NCBI GenBank assembly: GCA_048939595.1 | Contig: JBHLPI010000052.1 | Location: 1-14,167, forward strand | Direction of reading: 5' to 3' | Length of the DNA: 14,167 nt | From: Hermodarchaeum sp048939595 | GTDB taxonomy: Archaea > Asgardarchaeota > Hermodarchaeia > Hermodarchaeales > Hermodarchaeaceae | Shown here: positions 6,431-13,211 of the stretch, piece after piece | How the letters are laid out: every line of letters starts with the position of its first letter | Position numbering within the stretch: position 1 is the stretch's first letter | Notes under the pieces: generated by a model | Databases searched by the model: none | Seen by the model: the letters and a program-made list of their open reading frames with translations, nothing else | Told to the model about the DNA's origin: nothing | Translations under genes and position numbers: made by a program

Positions 6431-6722
6431 GTAAGTCCTTAAAGGTCCGTTACCTCCGTGTTTGGTTCTTAGTCTACTGATTCTTGGCAGAGGGCTTTAG
6501 AGAAAAATATTTAATCTAGCTTGAGAAATCCGTTGGTGAGGCATATCCGGTGGAGTTCCATAAGTTGGATAATTAGCCCTTTTCGCCATGTGGATAGTGA
6601 GATTGGCGAATCTTTTGTTAGTCGATTGATTGGATTGATCTTAGGATGTCTGAGAAGAGATGGTTCGCAGGGTTCAAATGCGACAGGGTTAGTCCGAATT
6701 AGATTAATTGATTGTTTTTTCT
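6431..6722. other. Intergenic stretch without a supported gene
   Basis: It contains the second palindromic repeat copy (6595-6613). A plus frame (6521-6727, TTG start) and a minus frame (6511-6735, no start codon) are open opposite each other, but neither product resembles a known family or has a ribosome-binding site. There is no tRNA: the GGTTCAAAT near 6677 is not flanked by pairing stems. Confidence 0.5.
6595..6613. repeat. Copy 2 of 19-base palindromic motif
   Basis: TAGTGAGATTGGCGAATCT, 18 of 19 identical to 5899-5917. The single change breaks the central base pair of the palindrome. It lies about 125 bases upstream of the TATA box of the ABC-2 operon, a spacing like that of copy 1 to its own downstream TATA-like box. 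Confidence 0.6.
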
Positions 6723-6723
6723 T

Positions 6724-6744
6724 ATAGTAAAATATTTATACTAT
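6724..6744 (+). promoter_or_regulatory. Promoter/operator of the ABC-2 operon
   Basis: An inverted repeat, ATAGTA (6724-6729) and TACTAT (6739-6744), flanks and overlaps a TATA box (ATATTTATA, 6732-6740). This predicts a transcript start near 6762, ahead of a strong Shine-Dalgarno GGGAGG at 6770-6775 and the ATG at 6783. A protein bound to the palindrome would block the TATA box, so repression is the likely logic. Confidence 0.55.
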
Positions 6745-6782
6745 TGCTGTGATACCCGCAGCAAATCAAGGGAGGCTTAGCC

Positions 6783-7832
6783 ATGCCCCAACATCAAGAA
6801 CCAATTGCACAAATCAAAGAGGTCGTTCGGGTGTACAAGAAACCTCTGCATCGACCGCGTAAAGGTGCAGCACGACGATTCGTAGGTTTCCTGAAACGCG
6901 AAAAGCAGACCATCCGCGCACTCGATAATGTCAGTTTTGACATTCACCCGGGTGAATGCGTAGCCCTCCTCGGACCGAATGGGGCAGGCAAATCCACTAC
7001 GGTGAAGTTGCTCAGCGGGATCCTACACCCCACCTCAGGCGAAGTACGACTCTTCGGCATGGACCCCTATCATAACCGCATCGCCTGTGCCCTGCGGTAT
7101 GGCGTGGTCTTTGGCCAACGCACACTCCTCTGGACCCATGTGCCCGTATTAGAGAGCCTGAAACTCTATCAAAAGATGTACGATATCCCGAAGCCCATCT
7201 TTGATGAACGCCTCAAAGAGTTCACAGAGATACTAGATATTGAGCAACATCTTCATAACGCTCCTCGACGCCTTTCATTAGGCGAGCGGATGCGGTGCGA
7301 AATCATCGCTGCGTTGCTCCACCAACCGGCGGTGATCTTCCTCGACGAACCCACTGTCGGGCTCGACGTCGTGGCTAAAAAGCGGATCCGTGACTTCATT
7401 CGACGGGTCAACCGAGAAGAGAACGTCACCGTTCTTCTCTGTAGCCACAGCATGCGAGACGTTGAGGAACTCTCGGACCGCATCATACTTATCAGTCGAG
7501 GCCACATTAGGTTCGACGGACCTAAACACCAACTCAAACGACAATGGAGTAACGAACGTAAAGTCCGAATTCTTTACAAAAAGGTGACCACCCAAAGCTG
7601 GCGTCGTCAACTCCAAGATCTTCCAGGAGTCATAGACCTCGAAGTGAACAATGGGCAAGTCGCTTGCCGAATTAATCAAGACCAGCTTCCTATCACAGAA
7701 CTTTTACAAACAGTAATGAGGCTCCTTGTAGTTGATGACATCGAAGTCACTGAACCCAATCTCGAGGACATCATCCGTGATATCTTCGGAGATGAAAACC
7801 GACCATTACGCCAATTACCGGAGGTAAGCTAG
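6783..7832 (+). CDS. ABC-2 exporter ATPase (COG4586-like)
   Basis: 349 residues. Walker A GPNGAGKST at 64-72, Q-loop Gln112 in VVFGQRTLLW, signature LSLGERMR at 164-171, Walker B VIFLDEP at 184-190 followed by TVGLD, H-loop His222 in LLCSHSM. The long basic N-terminus before the first strand (KKPLHRPRKGAARRFVGFLK, about 19-38), the FGQRTLLW Q-loop and the roughly 100-residue C-terminal extension are typical of the COG4586 group, whose ATPases work with two different six-helix permeases (COG4587 and COG3694). That is exactly what follows here. It is the first gene of a tight operon: its TAG touches the ATG of the first permease. GGGAGG seven bases ahead fixes the start. It energises export; the substrate is unknown. 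Confidence 0.94.
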   Translation: MPQHQEPIAQIKEVVRVYKKPLHRPRKGAARRFVGFLKREKQTIRALDNVSFDIHPGECVALLGPNGAGKSTTVKLLSGILHPTSGEVRLFGMDPYHNRIACALRYGVVFGQRTLLWTHVPVLESLKLYQKMYDIPKPIFDERLKEFTEILDIEQHLHNAPRRLSLGERMRCEIIAALLHQPAVIFLDEPTVGLDVVAKKRIRDFIRRVNREENVTVLLCSHSMRDVEELSDRIILISRGHIRFDGPKHQLKRQWSNERKVRILYKKVTTQSWRRQLQDLPGVIDLEVNNGQVACRINQDQLPITELLQTVMRLLVVDDIEVTEPNLEDIIRDIFGDENRPLRQLPEVS

Positions 7833-8663
7833 ATGGGTTCCAGGAATATTTTCCGTCAACTCCGGCTTCTTCCCGATTACATCCGACTTTCCTTTCTTCG
7901 AATTTCAGAGAACAAACTCCAAATTTTTGGTGCGTTCTTTAGCACAACTGTCAACCTAGTCATGTATATCCTATTTTGGGGTGTGATCACATACCAAATC
8001 CCCGTCCTCACCGGTTTTGGCTGGGCTATCTGGGGTCGCGGAGAGCTCACCTTCCTCATTGGCATGACAGAAGTCGCATGGGGCTTTGGGGCTTTCTTCT
8101 GGATGGGAATCTGGGAAATTCACTGGTATATCACTGAAATCGGCATTGAAACCTTCCAGATTCGCCCAGCTAGCTCACTATACCAAATCCTTGCAACCTC
8201 TTTTTGGGCTGGCGGTCTCGTTCAACTGGGTGTTGGGGCGTTGATGTTAGGTTTGTCTGTCTTCACCTTTGGGTTAGTGATATCACCATTCAGTATAGGT
8301 CTAGGCTTTCTAGCGTTACTTTTAGGTCAAGCAGCCTTGTACTTGCTTTGGGCATGCCTGTGTTGTCTCGCCTTTTGGATAGGCCGCAATGAAGGGCTAT
8401 TGGAACTCTCTGATGCGCTGGAATACAACTTCTCGCGAATGCCCATTGATGTGATGCCAGCAGGTGTCCAGTACTTCCTGCTCTTCGTGTTTCCTGTGAT
8501 GTTCATCTCTACAGTCCCCACCATGATCATGCTACATATGATTCCCTTAATTCCTGCATTGGGCTATTTGGCCATAGCTGTAATTCTTGTGATTCTTTGG
8601 CTTGTGATTTTGCAAATTACCTGGAGTCGTGGACTCAAACGTTATCAACCTGTCGGAGGCTAA
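7833..8663 (+). CDS. ABC-2 type permease subunit 1
   Basis: 276 residues, about six hydrophobic segments: near 30-55 (IFGAFFSTTVNLVMYILFWG), 70-95 (ELTFLIGMTEVAWGFGAFFW), 120-150, 155-180 (FLALLLGQAALYLLWACLCC), 210-235 and 240-265. The N-terminal LRLLPDYIRLSFLRISENKL is the short amphipathic segment common to this group. It starts directly at the stop of the ATPase gene, with GGAGGT a few bases ahead. With the second permease it should form a heterodimeric ABC-2 channel. The C-terminus ends in RGLKRYQPVGG, and the last codons double as the Shine-Dalgarno (GGAGG) for the next gene. Confidence 0.88.
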   Translation: MGSRNIFRQLRLLPDYIRLSFLRISENKLQIFGAFFSTTVNLVMYILFWGVITYQIPVLTGFGWAIWGRGELTFLIGMTEVAWGFGAFFWMGIWEIHWYITEIGIETFQIRPASSLYQILATSFWAGGLVQLGVGALMLGLSVFTFGLVISPFSIGLGFLALLLGQAALYLLWACLCCLAFWIGRNEGLLELSDALEYNFSRMPIDVMPAGVQYFLLFVFPVMFISTVPTMIMLHMIPLIPALGYLAIAVILVILWLVILQITWSRGLKRYQPVGG

Positions 8664-8668
8664 TTCAG
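8655..8668 (+). repeat. GGAGGCTAATTCAG at the end of permease 1
   Basis: It contains the last Gly codon, the stop and the Shine-Dalgarno of permease 2. A 13-of-14 match lies at the end of permease 2 (9485-9498). Confidence 0.5.
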
Positions 8669-9493
8669 ATGGCAATACGGACACGGCTAGAAAGCTACTT
8701 GGCAGTTACGCGCATTTCCTTGCGCAATACTCGGCAATACACCGTAGACTTTCTCACCAATTTTGCTTTCTTCCCAGCCCAAATGATTGCACTAGGTTTA
8801 GTCTACTGGATTGTCTATCTTCAGGCATGGTTACAAAATGGTTCACTCGTAATTGGGGGGTTTAATTATCTTGAACTCATCAGTTACCTTTTCATTGCCC
8901 TCATAATCTCACGAGCTCTACCGCGATGGCGCCTCAGTGTGGAAATTGAAAACGACATCGATCGTGGTCCCCTAGTATCGTATCTCTCCAAGCCCATCGA
9001 CTATGCAGGATTTCGATTCTTCAGTGAACTTCCCCGTTCGTTACTCTACATCGTATTCGGAGGATTGACCTACCTCATTACCATGTTCTTTCTTCCCCTT
9101 CCGATGCCTAGCTTGTACAATTTCTTACTTTTCATCCCTTTCTTCCTCAACGCCTATCTTGTTGCCTTCCTTTTAGTCTTCACAACGTCTTTGGGAACCT
9201 TCTGGATTAACCGGCAATGGTGGCTCCGGAACCTCCTAAGCCTCCTTATGGTCATCGCCGGTGGTGGGCTCATCCCTCTTAGTTTCTTTCCACCCTCTCT
9301 ACAGCTCGCATTCAGTCTCTTGCCCTTCCAATACTGCTATTACATTCCTGCAATCATACTCCAAGGATATTATCTACACGAACAGTTGTTGCCTATTGCT
9401 ATACTCAGTTTTATCTGGTTATTGATTCTCTGGCTTCTGGCTCGGTTTGTCTGGAATCAAGGTCGCCGGAGGTATGAGGGACCTGGAGGCTAG
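8669..9493 (+). CDS. ABC-2 type permease subunit 2
   Basis: 274 residues from the ATG at 8669. The frame is open upstream to 8597 inside the previous gene, but GGAGG at 8655-8659 and the family start MAIRTRLESYLAVTRISLRN point to 8669. There are about six membrane segments, including FLTNFAFFPAQMIALGLVYW, YLELISYLFIALIISRALPR, a long hydrophobic stretch YIVFGGLTYLITMFFLPLP, and LLSLLMVIAGGGLIPLSFFP. DIDRGPLVSYLSKPIDY is the cytoplasmic loop characteristic of COG3694/4587 permeases. It ends in QGRRRYEGPGG, echoing the end of subunit 1. It is the last gene of the exporter operon; the alpha/beta hydrolase downstream has its own promoter signals. Confidence 0.9.
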   Translation: MAIRTRLESYLAVTRISLRNTRQYTVDFLTNFAFFPAQMIALGLVYWIVYLQAWLQNGSLVIGGFNYLELISYLFIALIISRALPRWRLSVEIENDIDRGPLVSYLSKPIDYAGFRFFSELPRSLLYIVFGGLTYLITMFFLPLPMPSLYNFLLFIPFFLNAYLVAFLLVFTTSLGTFWINRQWWLRNLLSLLMVIAGGGLIPLSFFPPSLQLAFSLLPFQYCYYIPAIILQGYYLHEQLLPIAILSFIWLLILWLLARFVWNQGRRRYEGPGG

Positions 9494-9498
9494 TTCAG
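9485..9498 (+). repeat. GGAGGCTAGTTCAG at the end of permease 2
   Basis: It matches 8655-8668 at 13 of 14 positions, yet no start codon follows: the expected ATG position reads TCA. This looks like a leftover of tandem permease duplication. Confidence 0.45.
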
Positions 9499-9530
9499 TC
9501 AAGGATGTTGATCTGGTTTCCTTCATTTCG

Positions 9531-9560
9531 TTTTAAAATGTAGAACTTAAGTACTAAGTT
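9531..9560 (+). promoter_or_regulatory. Promoter and operator candidate of the alpha/beta hydrolase
   Basis: TATA-like TTTTAAAA at 9531-9538 is followed by an inverted repeat AACTTA-AGTAC-TAAGTT at 9544-9560, then a predicted start near 9561 and the ATG at 9581. A palindrome between TATA and transcript start is the usual place for an archaeal repressor site. Confidence 0.45.
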
Positions 9561-9580
9561 AAAACAGTCAAGACGATTCC

Positions 9581-10339
9581 ATGACATACATCACCTTATC
9601 TGGTAAACAAATCAATTACGAAGATCTGGGTGATGGGCTCCCCTTAGTTATGATTCATGGATCATTGTGTCGACATCGACTCTGGGACCAACAGCGTGCA
9701 CTATCCAAGGAGGCGCGGTTAATCCTTCTGGATTTACCCGGGCATGGCGAATCTGACCCACTCGAAGGGGCAATCACAATTCCACGGTTTGCCAATATCG
9801 TTGCACAACTAATCCACGCACTAGGAATAGAATGGATGGTTCCGGTTGGACACTCCCTGGGCGGTGCAATTGCCCTCCAACTTGCCTTGGATTTTCCTGA
9901 TTTGCTGCAGGGGCTAATCCTAATTGGTACAGGCGCGAAATTGGGTGTCTTACCTGCAATCTTAGAAGGTTTGAAGGCGGATTTTCAAACTGGGATCGAT
10001 TTAACCATTGGACATCTCGCTTTTGCCCCTGGAGCTGATCCGAAGTTAGTAGAGCTGAGTAAGGTTGAGTTCCAGTCCTGCAACCCAGATGTTGGGTATG
10101 CCGATTTTGTTGCGTGCAATCAATTTGATATACGGGAGCAAGTACAGGCAATTGAGGTTCCGACGCTTGTAATCGTGGGTCGGGAGGATCAGTTGACTCC
10201 TGTCAAATGGTCCAAATTTCTTGCTGATTCTATGCCTACTGCTGAGTTATGCATCATTGAACAGGCAGGGCATCTTGTGATGCTAGAACAACCTCTTAAG
10301 GTGAATCAGGTAATCTCCGCATTTCTAAATACGCTCTAA
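9581..10339 (+). CDS. Alpha/beta-fold hydrolase
   Basis: 252 residues, full length for a minimal alpha/beta hydrolase. Oxyanion-hole segment MIHGS (24-28), RLILLDLPGHGESD (46-59), nucleophile elbow GHSLGG with Ser92, acid Asp203 in VGREDQLTP, and catalytic His231 in EQAGHLVMLEQP. The triad Ser92-Asp203-His231 is complete, so an active esterase, lactonase or C-C hydrolase is expected; the substrate cannot be told. It is a single gene, 87 bases after the ABC-2 operon, with its own TATA-like box and a palindrome just upstream. The structured-RNA candidate follows it. Confidence 0.92.
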   Translation: MTYITLSGKQINYEDLGDGLPLVMIHGSLCRHRLWDQQRALSKEARLILLDLPGHGESDPLEGAITIPRFANIVAQLIHALGIEWMVPVGHSLGGAIALQLALDFPDLLQGLILIGTGAKLGVLPAILEGLKADFQTGIDLTIGHLAFAPGADPKLVELSKVEFQSCNPDVGYADFVACNQFDIREQVQAIEVPTLVIVGREDQLTPVKWSKFLADSMPTAELCIIEQAGHLVMLEQPLKVNQVISAFLNTL

Positions 10340-10387
10340 GTCTGTTGTGAATTTGTGGTCTGAAGGAAATGCCGTAATGGGAATCCG

Positions 10388-10393
10388 TATAAA
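10388..10393 (+). promoter_or_regulatory. TATA box ahead of the second RNA candidate
   Basis: TATAAA, 49 bases after the hydrolase stop, predicts a transcript start near 10414-10420, directly ahead of the GGGCGGAGAC helix strand. Confidence 0.45.
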
Positions 10394-10395
10394 CT

Positions 10396-10550
10396 GGCTG
10401 CGGTATATTCAGCCCGCTTCTCGTAAGGGCGGAGACGCTTGAGAAGTTTGGAAGGATGGTCGCATTGGCGGGATCACATATGCCACCCAGCTGTTGGCGA
10501 TTCTTCTAGTCTCCGCCCCCCGCCAATTACCCACACTGATTCTTTTTTAT
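10396..10550 (+). ncRNA. Candidate small structured RNA with interleaved helices
   Basis: A G+C-rich island between two genes. Helix 1: 10427-10436 GGGCGGAGAC pairs perfectly with 10509-10518. Helix 2: 10464-10472 ATTGGCGGG pairs perfectly with 10519-10527. Helix 2 begins inside the loop of helix 1 and closes directly after it, so the two strands at 10509-10527 are contiguous; this is the topology of a pseudoknot or of two stacked helices. A small hairpin GGCTG/CAGCC (10396-10400/10410-10414) lies at the front, and GCCC 10412-10415 can alternatively pair with GGGC 10427-10430. A TATA box is just upstream and a run of six T (10543-10548) just downstream. It does not fit a tRNA (no T-arm), 5S rRNA, C/D or H/ACA guide, or SRP core motif. 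It may be a stand-alone RNA or a leader of the glycosylase gene at 10598. Confidence 0.5.
10543..10548 (+). terminator. T-run terminator of the RNA candidate
   Basis: Six T in a wider T-rich stretch (10539-10552) right after the helices; archaeal transcription ends on such runs. The same stretch could also serve as a TATA-like element for the glycosylase. Confidence 0.4.
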
Positions 10551-10597
10551 TCTACTCATAACGAAGAATACTCAAAGTCATACAGGAAGCGAACGCG

Positions 10598-11422
10598 GTG
10601 CCTGAATTACCGGATATTGTCCTTTTGGTTCAAAGTATGACAGCTGGTCTTGCTTCCAAACAGATTGTCCATACCAATGTAAATCAGCCAAAGGTATTGA
10701 ATCAATCGGTTTCCAAATTCCGGAAGAAAGTGATGGATAGAATTTTCCAATCCTTCCAGCAACGGGGGAAATGGATACTCAGTAAGTTAGATAATGAATG
10801 GACACTGGCATTTAACTTAGGGATGGGCGGAGAGTTGCGATTACAATGGCCACCACTTGTGCCTAATCCAAAACGGGAACGTGTGGTTTTCTCACTTTCC
10901 AATGGTAGTCAGCTTTGGGCACATTTCTGGTGGTTCGGCTATATTCATCTTCTCAAACCAGGTGAATTGAAACATCATCCACAGATAGGAACTCTCGGAA
11001 TCGAACCGTTAAGTGATGAGTTTACAGAAACGGAATTAGCTTCAATGCTTGAAGGAAAACGAGGACGTATCAAAGGTTATTTGCTTGATCAACGCTTCAT
11101 CGCTGGAATAGGAAACGTGTATATTCAAGATATCCTCTGGCACGCCCGTCTTCATCCTGATCGCAAGGCTAATTCATTGCAATCCACTGAAGTAAAGAAT
11201 TTACATCAAGCAATTCGGCATGTACTTCAAGAGGGAATTCGATATGGACCGGGACCAGGAGAGCAAGATCTGTGGGGAAATCGAGGACAATGGGGAAAAA
11301 TCGCTGGATGGCCACAAATTGCCTATAGGACCGGCAAGCCATGTCCAACATGTTCAACTCTAATCGAAGAATTGCGCGTTGGTAATACGACAAGTTACCT
11401 ATGTCCGACTTGCCAAGTCTAG
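10598..11422 (+). CDS. Fpg/Nei-family DNA glycosylase, atypical
   Basis: 274 residues from a GTG, normal length. It starts MPELPD, so Pro2 (Schiff-base nucleophile) and Glu3 are in place; Lys58 in QRGKWIL and Met76 in LGMGGELR are conserved. The helix-two-turn-helix is clear (about 153-215: RGRIKGYLLDQRFIAGIGNV then YIQDILWHARLHPDR, with Asn173). The C-terminal zinc finger has CPTC (249-252) and CPTC (269-272). It excises oxidised bases such as 8-oxoguanine or ring-opened purines and nicks the strand. Odd points: the zinc-finger arginine five residues before the third Cys is Thr264, and the usual RRFG loop reads WWFG (111-114). Both arginines contact DNA in Fpg, so substrate choice or activity may differ. 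AGGAAG lies about a dozen bases ahead. The structured-RNA candidate lies upstream. Confidence 0.92.
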   Translation: MPELPDIVLLVQSMTAGLASKQIVHTNVNQPKVLNQSVSKFRKKVMDRIFQSFQQRGKWILSKLDNEWTLAFNLGMGGELRLQWPPLVPNPKRERVVFSLSNGSQLWAHFWWFGYIHLLKPGELKHHPQIGTLGIEPLSDEFTETELASMLEGKRGRIKGYLLDQRFIAGIGNVYIQDILWHARLHPDRKANSLQSTEVKNLHQAIRHVLQEGIRYGPGPGEQDLWGNRGQWGKIAGWPQIAYRTGKPCPTCSTLIEELRVGNTTSYLCPTCQV

Positions 11423-11481
11423 CAACCGGACAACTCTTAGCTAACTCGTGAGTATAGTCTGTCCCCAATGGTGAAAGTAAC

Positions 11482-11934
11482 ATGGCACGGAAAGCAATTC
11501 AAGACCAGTGGTCTGACTGGGGCTCCGTCTGCTGGGGATGTGGACGGAACAATCACCATGGACTCCAGTTGAAAAGTTATTGGGAGGGTGAAGAAGTAGT
11601 TGCAACCTTCCAACCTCAATCCTATCATCTGGCATTTCCCGGAGTATTATGTGGGGGAATTATTGCCACGCTAATTGATTGCCATGCCACTAATGCAGCA
11701 AATGCCGTGGCATATAGAGCCGAGGAACAGAAATTAAACTCAAATCCACCCAAAGGCTATGTTACGGGCTCCCTCTTTGTCAAATACCTCAGACCTACAC
11801 CGGTTAAAAGCTTGGTTACCCTTCGAGCAAAGGTCAAAGAAATCAGTGGTCGTAAAGTAACAGTAACTTGTTCATTATATGCAGAGGAAAATGAATGCGC
11901 ACGGGGTGAAGTAGTCGCTATCCAAGTCCGCTAA
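11482..11934 (+). CDS. PaaI-type acyl-CoA thioesterase (hotdog fold)
   Basis: 150 residues, usual length. The motif CWGCGRNNHHGLQLKSYWEG near the N-terminus is the Cys/Gly segment of PaaI/YbdB-like hotdog thioesterases, followed by HLAFPGVLCGGIIATLIDCH ATNAA, which carries the central helix and catalytic acid (Asp66). A late GYVTGSLFVKYLRPTP strand and RGEVVAIQV complete the fold. It should hydrolyse an acyl-CoA or aryl-CoA thioester; no pathway genes stand beside it to name the substrate. It starts 59 bases after the glycosylase stop, and could be cotranscribed. Confidence 0.88.
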   Translation: MARKAIQDQWSDWGSVCWGCGRNNHHGLQLKSYWEGEEVVATFQPQSYHLAFPGVLCGGIIATLIDCHATNAANAVAYRAEEQKLNSNPPKGYVTGSLFVKYLRPTPVKSLVTLRAKVKEISGRKVTVTCSLYAEENECARGEVVAIQVR

Positions 11935-11948
11935 TCAACTATCGCATT

Positions 11949-12000
11949 GTGTCATTTCAGCAATGGGCTTGACACGGTTCATACACTGGCTTAATTTTAC
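11949..12000 (+). promoter_or_regulatory. Promoter region of the uridine phosphorylase
   Basis: An inverted repeat GTGTCA (11949-11954) and TGACAC (11970-11975) is followed by a TATA-like TTAATTTTA at 11991-11999, which predicts a transcript start near 12020, about 10 bases ahead of the TTG start. Confidence 0.35.
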
Positions 12001-12030
12001 AAAGGTTAATGAGGGAAATCGCCGCCATGA

Positions 12031-12816
12031 TTGTTCGGTGATACCTTCTTGAAGAAACGGATTCAACCACACATACGGCTCGGTGAAGGCGATGTAGCTA
12101 ATGTGGTTTTCATCGCAGGAAACCCAGATCGTATTCCAAAAATCGCTGCAAAAATGAAGGACGCCGAAGAAATCGGGAATTACCGTGGATTAGTCTCCTA
12201 TCGAGCTTTTACACCCAAAGGTGTCGAAGTAACCGTGGCAACTTCAGGAATGGGGACGCCTTCGACACATATTGTAATCGAAGAGTTAACGAAATTAGGT
12301 GCCAAGACATTCATTCGGATTGGCTCGTGTGGTGGAGTCAACCCTGAAGTGAAAACTGGGGATGTGGTTGTGGCAACGGGAGCGGTTCGAGATGAACTCA
12401 CGAGTACTAATTATGCTCCAATCGAATACCCTGCAGTAGCGACTCCCGAAATCTATTCAGCGTTATTAACTGCGATTTGGGGGCTTCTACCGACTGACCG
12501 AATTCATGCTGGTATTGTTTGGTCCACCGACATCTATTATGATCATCGCGAAGCTGATATCCTTGGGCGCTGGACACGAGCTCAAGTGCAATGTGTTGAA
12601 ATGGAATCCTCTTTACTTTTTATTTTTGCTCAAACCCGGGGATTACAAGCAGGGTCAATCCTTGCCTGTGATGGCAACCTTCATGGTGCGCAGAAAGGCG
12701 AACAAACTGATGAAACCGAAAAAAGTGGTGAACAAGATCCCTTACTCGTTGAAGCAATTGCAAAGGAAATTGAGGCGGCGATAAAAGCCGTCGATGAATT
12801 ATACGCATCTGATTAA
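12031..12816 (+). CDS. Uridine phosphorylase-like nucleoside phosphorylase
   Basis: 261 residues. NP-I family motifs: GNPDR at 30-34 (phosphate), SGMGTPST at 72-79, RIGSCGG at 96-102 (phosphate/ribose), CVEMESS at 188-194 (Glu190/Met191/Glu192 nucleoside site) and Asp214 in ACDGN. VEMESS and RIGSCGG match the uridine-phosphorylase branch rather than PNP or MTAP, but substrate choice within the branch is not certain. It phosphorolyses the nucleoside to base plus ribose-1-phosphate in salvage. The start is unusual: TTG at 12031 directly follows an in-frame TGA (12028-12030), while an out-of-frame ATG at 12027 opens a four-codon frame ending at 12041. A second TTG at 12049 (before KKRIQPH) is an alternative. 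GAGGGA lies about 15 bases ahead of the first TTG. Confidence 0.88.
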   Translation: MFGDTFLKKRIQPHIRLGEGDVANVVFIAGNPDRIPKIAAKMKDAEEIGNYRGLVSYRAFTPKGVEVTVATSGMGTPSTHIVIEELTKLGAKTFIRIGSCGGVNPEVKTGDVVVATGAVRDELTSTNYAPIEYPAVATPEIYSALLTAIWGLLPTDRIHAGIVWSTDIYYDHREADILGRWTRAQVQCVEMESSLLFIFAQTRGLQAGSILACDGNLHGAQKGEQTDETEKSGEQDPLLVEAIAKEIEAAIKAVDELYASD

Positions 12817-12850
12817 GCATCTAGCAACCGTAAGGGATAGTGATAAGAAG

Positions 12851-12877
12851 CCTTAATGAGAATAAACAATATTAAGG
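12851..12877. repeat. Inverted repeat after the phosphorylase gene
   Basis: CCTTAAT (12851-12857) and ATTAAGG (12871-12877), separated by 13 bases, 35 bases after the stop. It could be a hairpin near the transcript end or a binding site; no T-run follows. Confidence 0.3.
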
Positions 12878-12979
12878 AATAACTCTCCAATCAACAACCC
12901 TCCAGCCCCTTTAACCTCTCCATGCAGTTTAGGTAATTCCTTGTTACCGTGAAGGGTCAACAAATAGGCGAGTGATATA

Positions 12980-13189
12980 ATGGCCCGATGTATGCTTGGT
13001 CGGCATGACTATATCCAAATGTATGCACGACTGAACAATGATCCAGAAGGTCCAATTGAAGGGGTAATGGATGTATGCCGCCGATGTGGAGCTCAGAAAC
13101 CCGTCCAGGGTTTGCTGCGGAAGGGAGCGAAGTTATTCAACGAAAAAGGGCAATGGCTCACAACGGTTGAAAAAGCAGCGGTAATCTAA
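12980..13189 (+). CDS. Small CxxxxH/CxxC zinc-binding protein
   Basis: 69 residues. Cys4 and His9 in CMLGRHDY, then Cys33 and Cys36 in VCRRCGAQK, make a probable single zinc site. The layout (C-x-L-G-R-H-D-Y, acidic NDPEGP, V-C-R-R-C-G) resembles the small DUF1660-like proteins that occur in prophages and as stand-alone genes, but I cannot assign a family with certainty. The C-terminal 30 residues are basic and end in a short helix. Function unknown; a nucleic-acid or protein adaptor is possible. There is no strong Shine-Dalgarno. It stands directly upstream of the decayed YhhN fragment. Confidence 0.65.
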   Translation: MARCMLGRHDYIQMYARLNNDPEGPIEGVMDVCRRCGAQKPVQGLLRKGAKLFNEKGQWLTTVEKAAVI

Positions 13190-13211
13190 AGGTTTCAACC
13201 AAAAACATTAA

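Noticed and set aside
6670..6695. GGTTCAAAT resembling a tRNA T-loop
   Set aside because: The flanking bases do not form the 5-pair T-stem, and no acceptor or anticodon arm can be built around it.
6511..6735. 74-codon minus-strand frame opposite a plus-strand frame at 6521-6727
   Set aside because: The minus frame has no start codon at its head; the plus frame starts at a TTG without a Shine-Dalgarno; neither product resembles a known protein.
10427..10519. 93-base segment with a 7-pair GGGCGGA/TCCGCCC end stem, like a long-variable-arm tRNA
   Set aside because: No D-arm, no T-arm with TTCRA loop, and no anticodon arm can be placed, so it is treated as an unassigned RNA.
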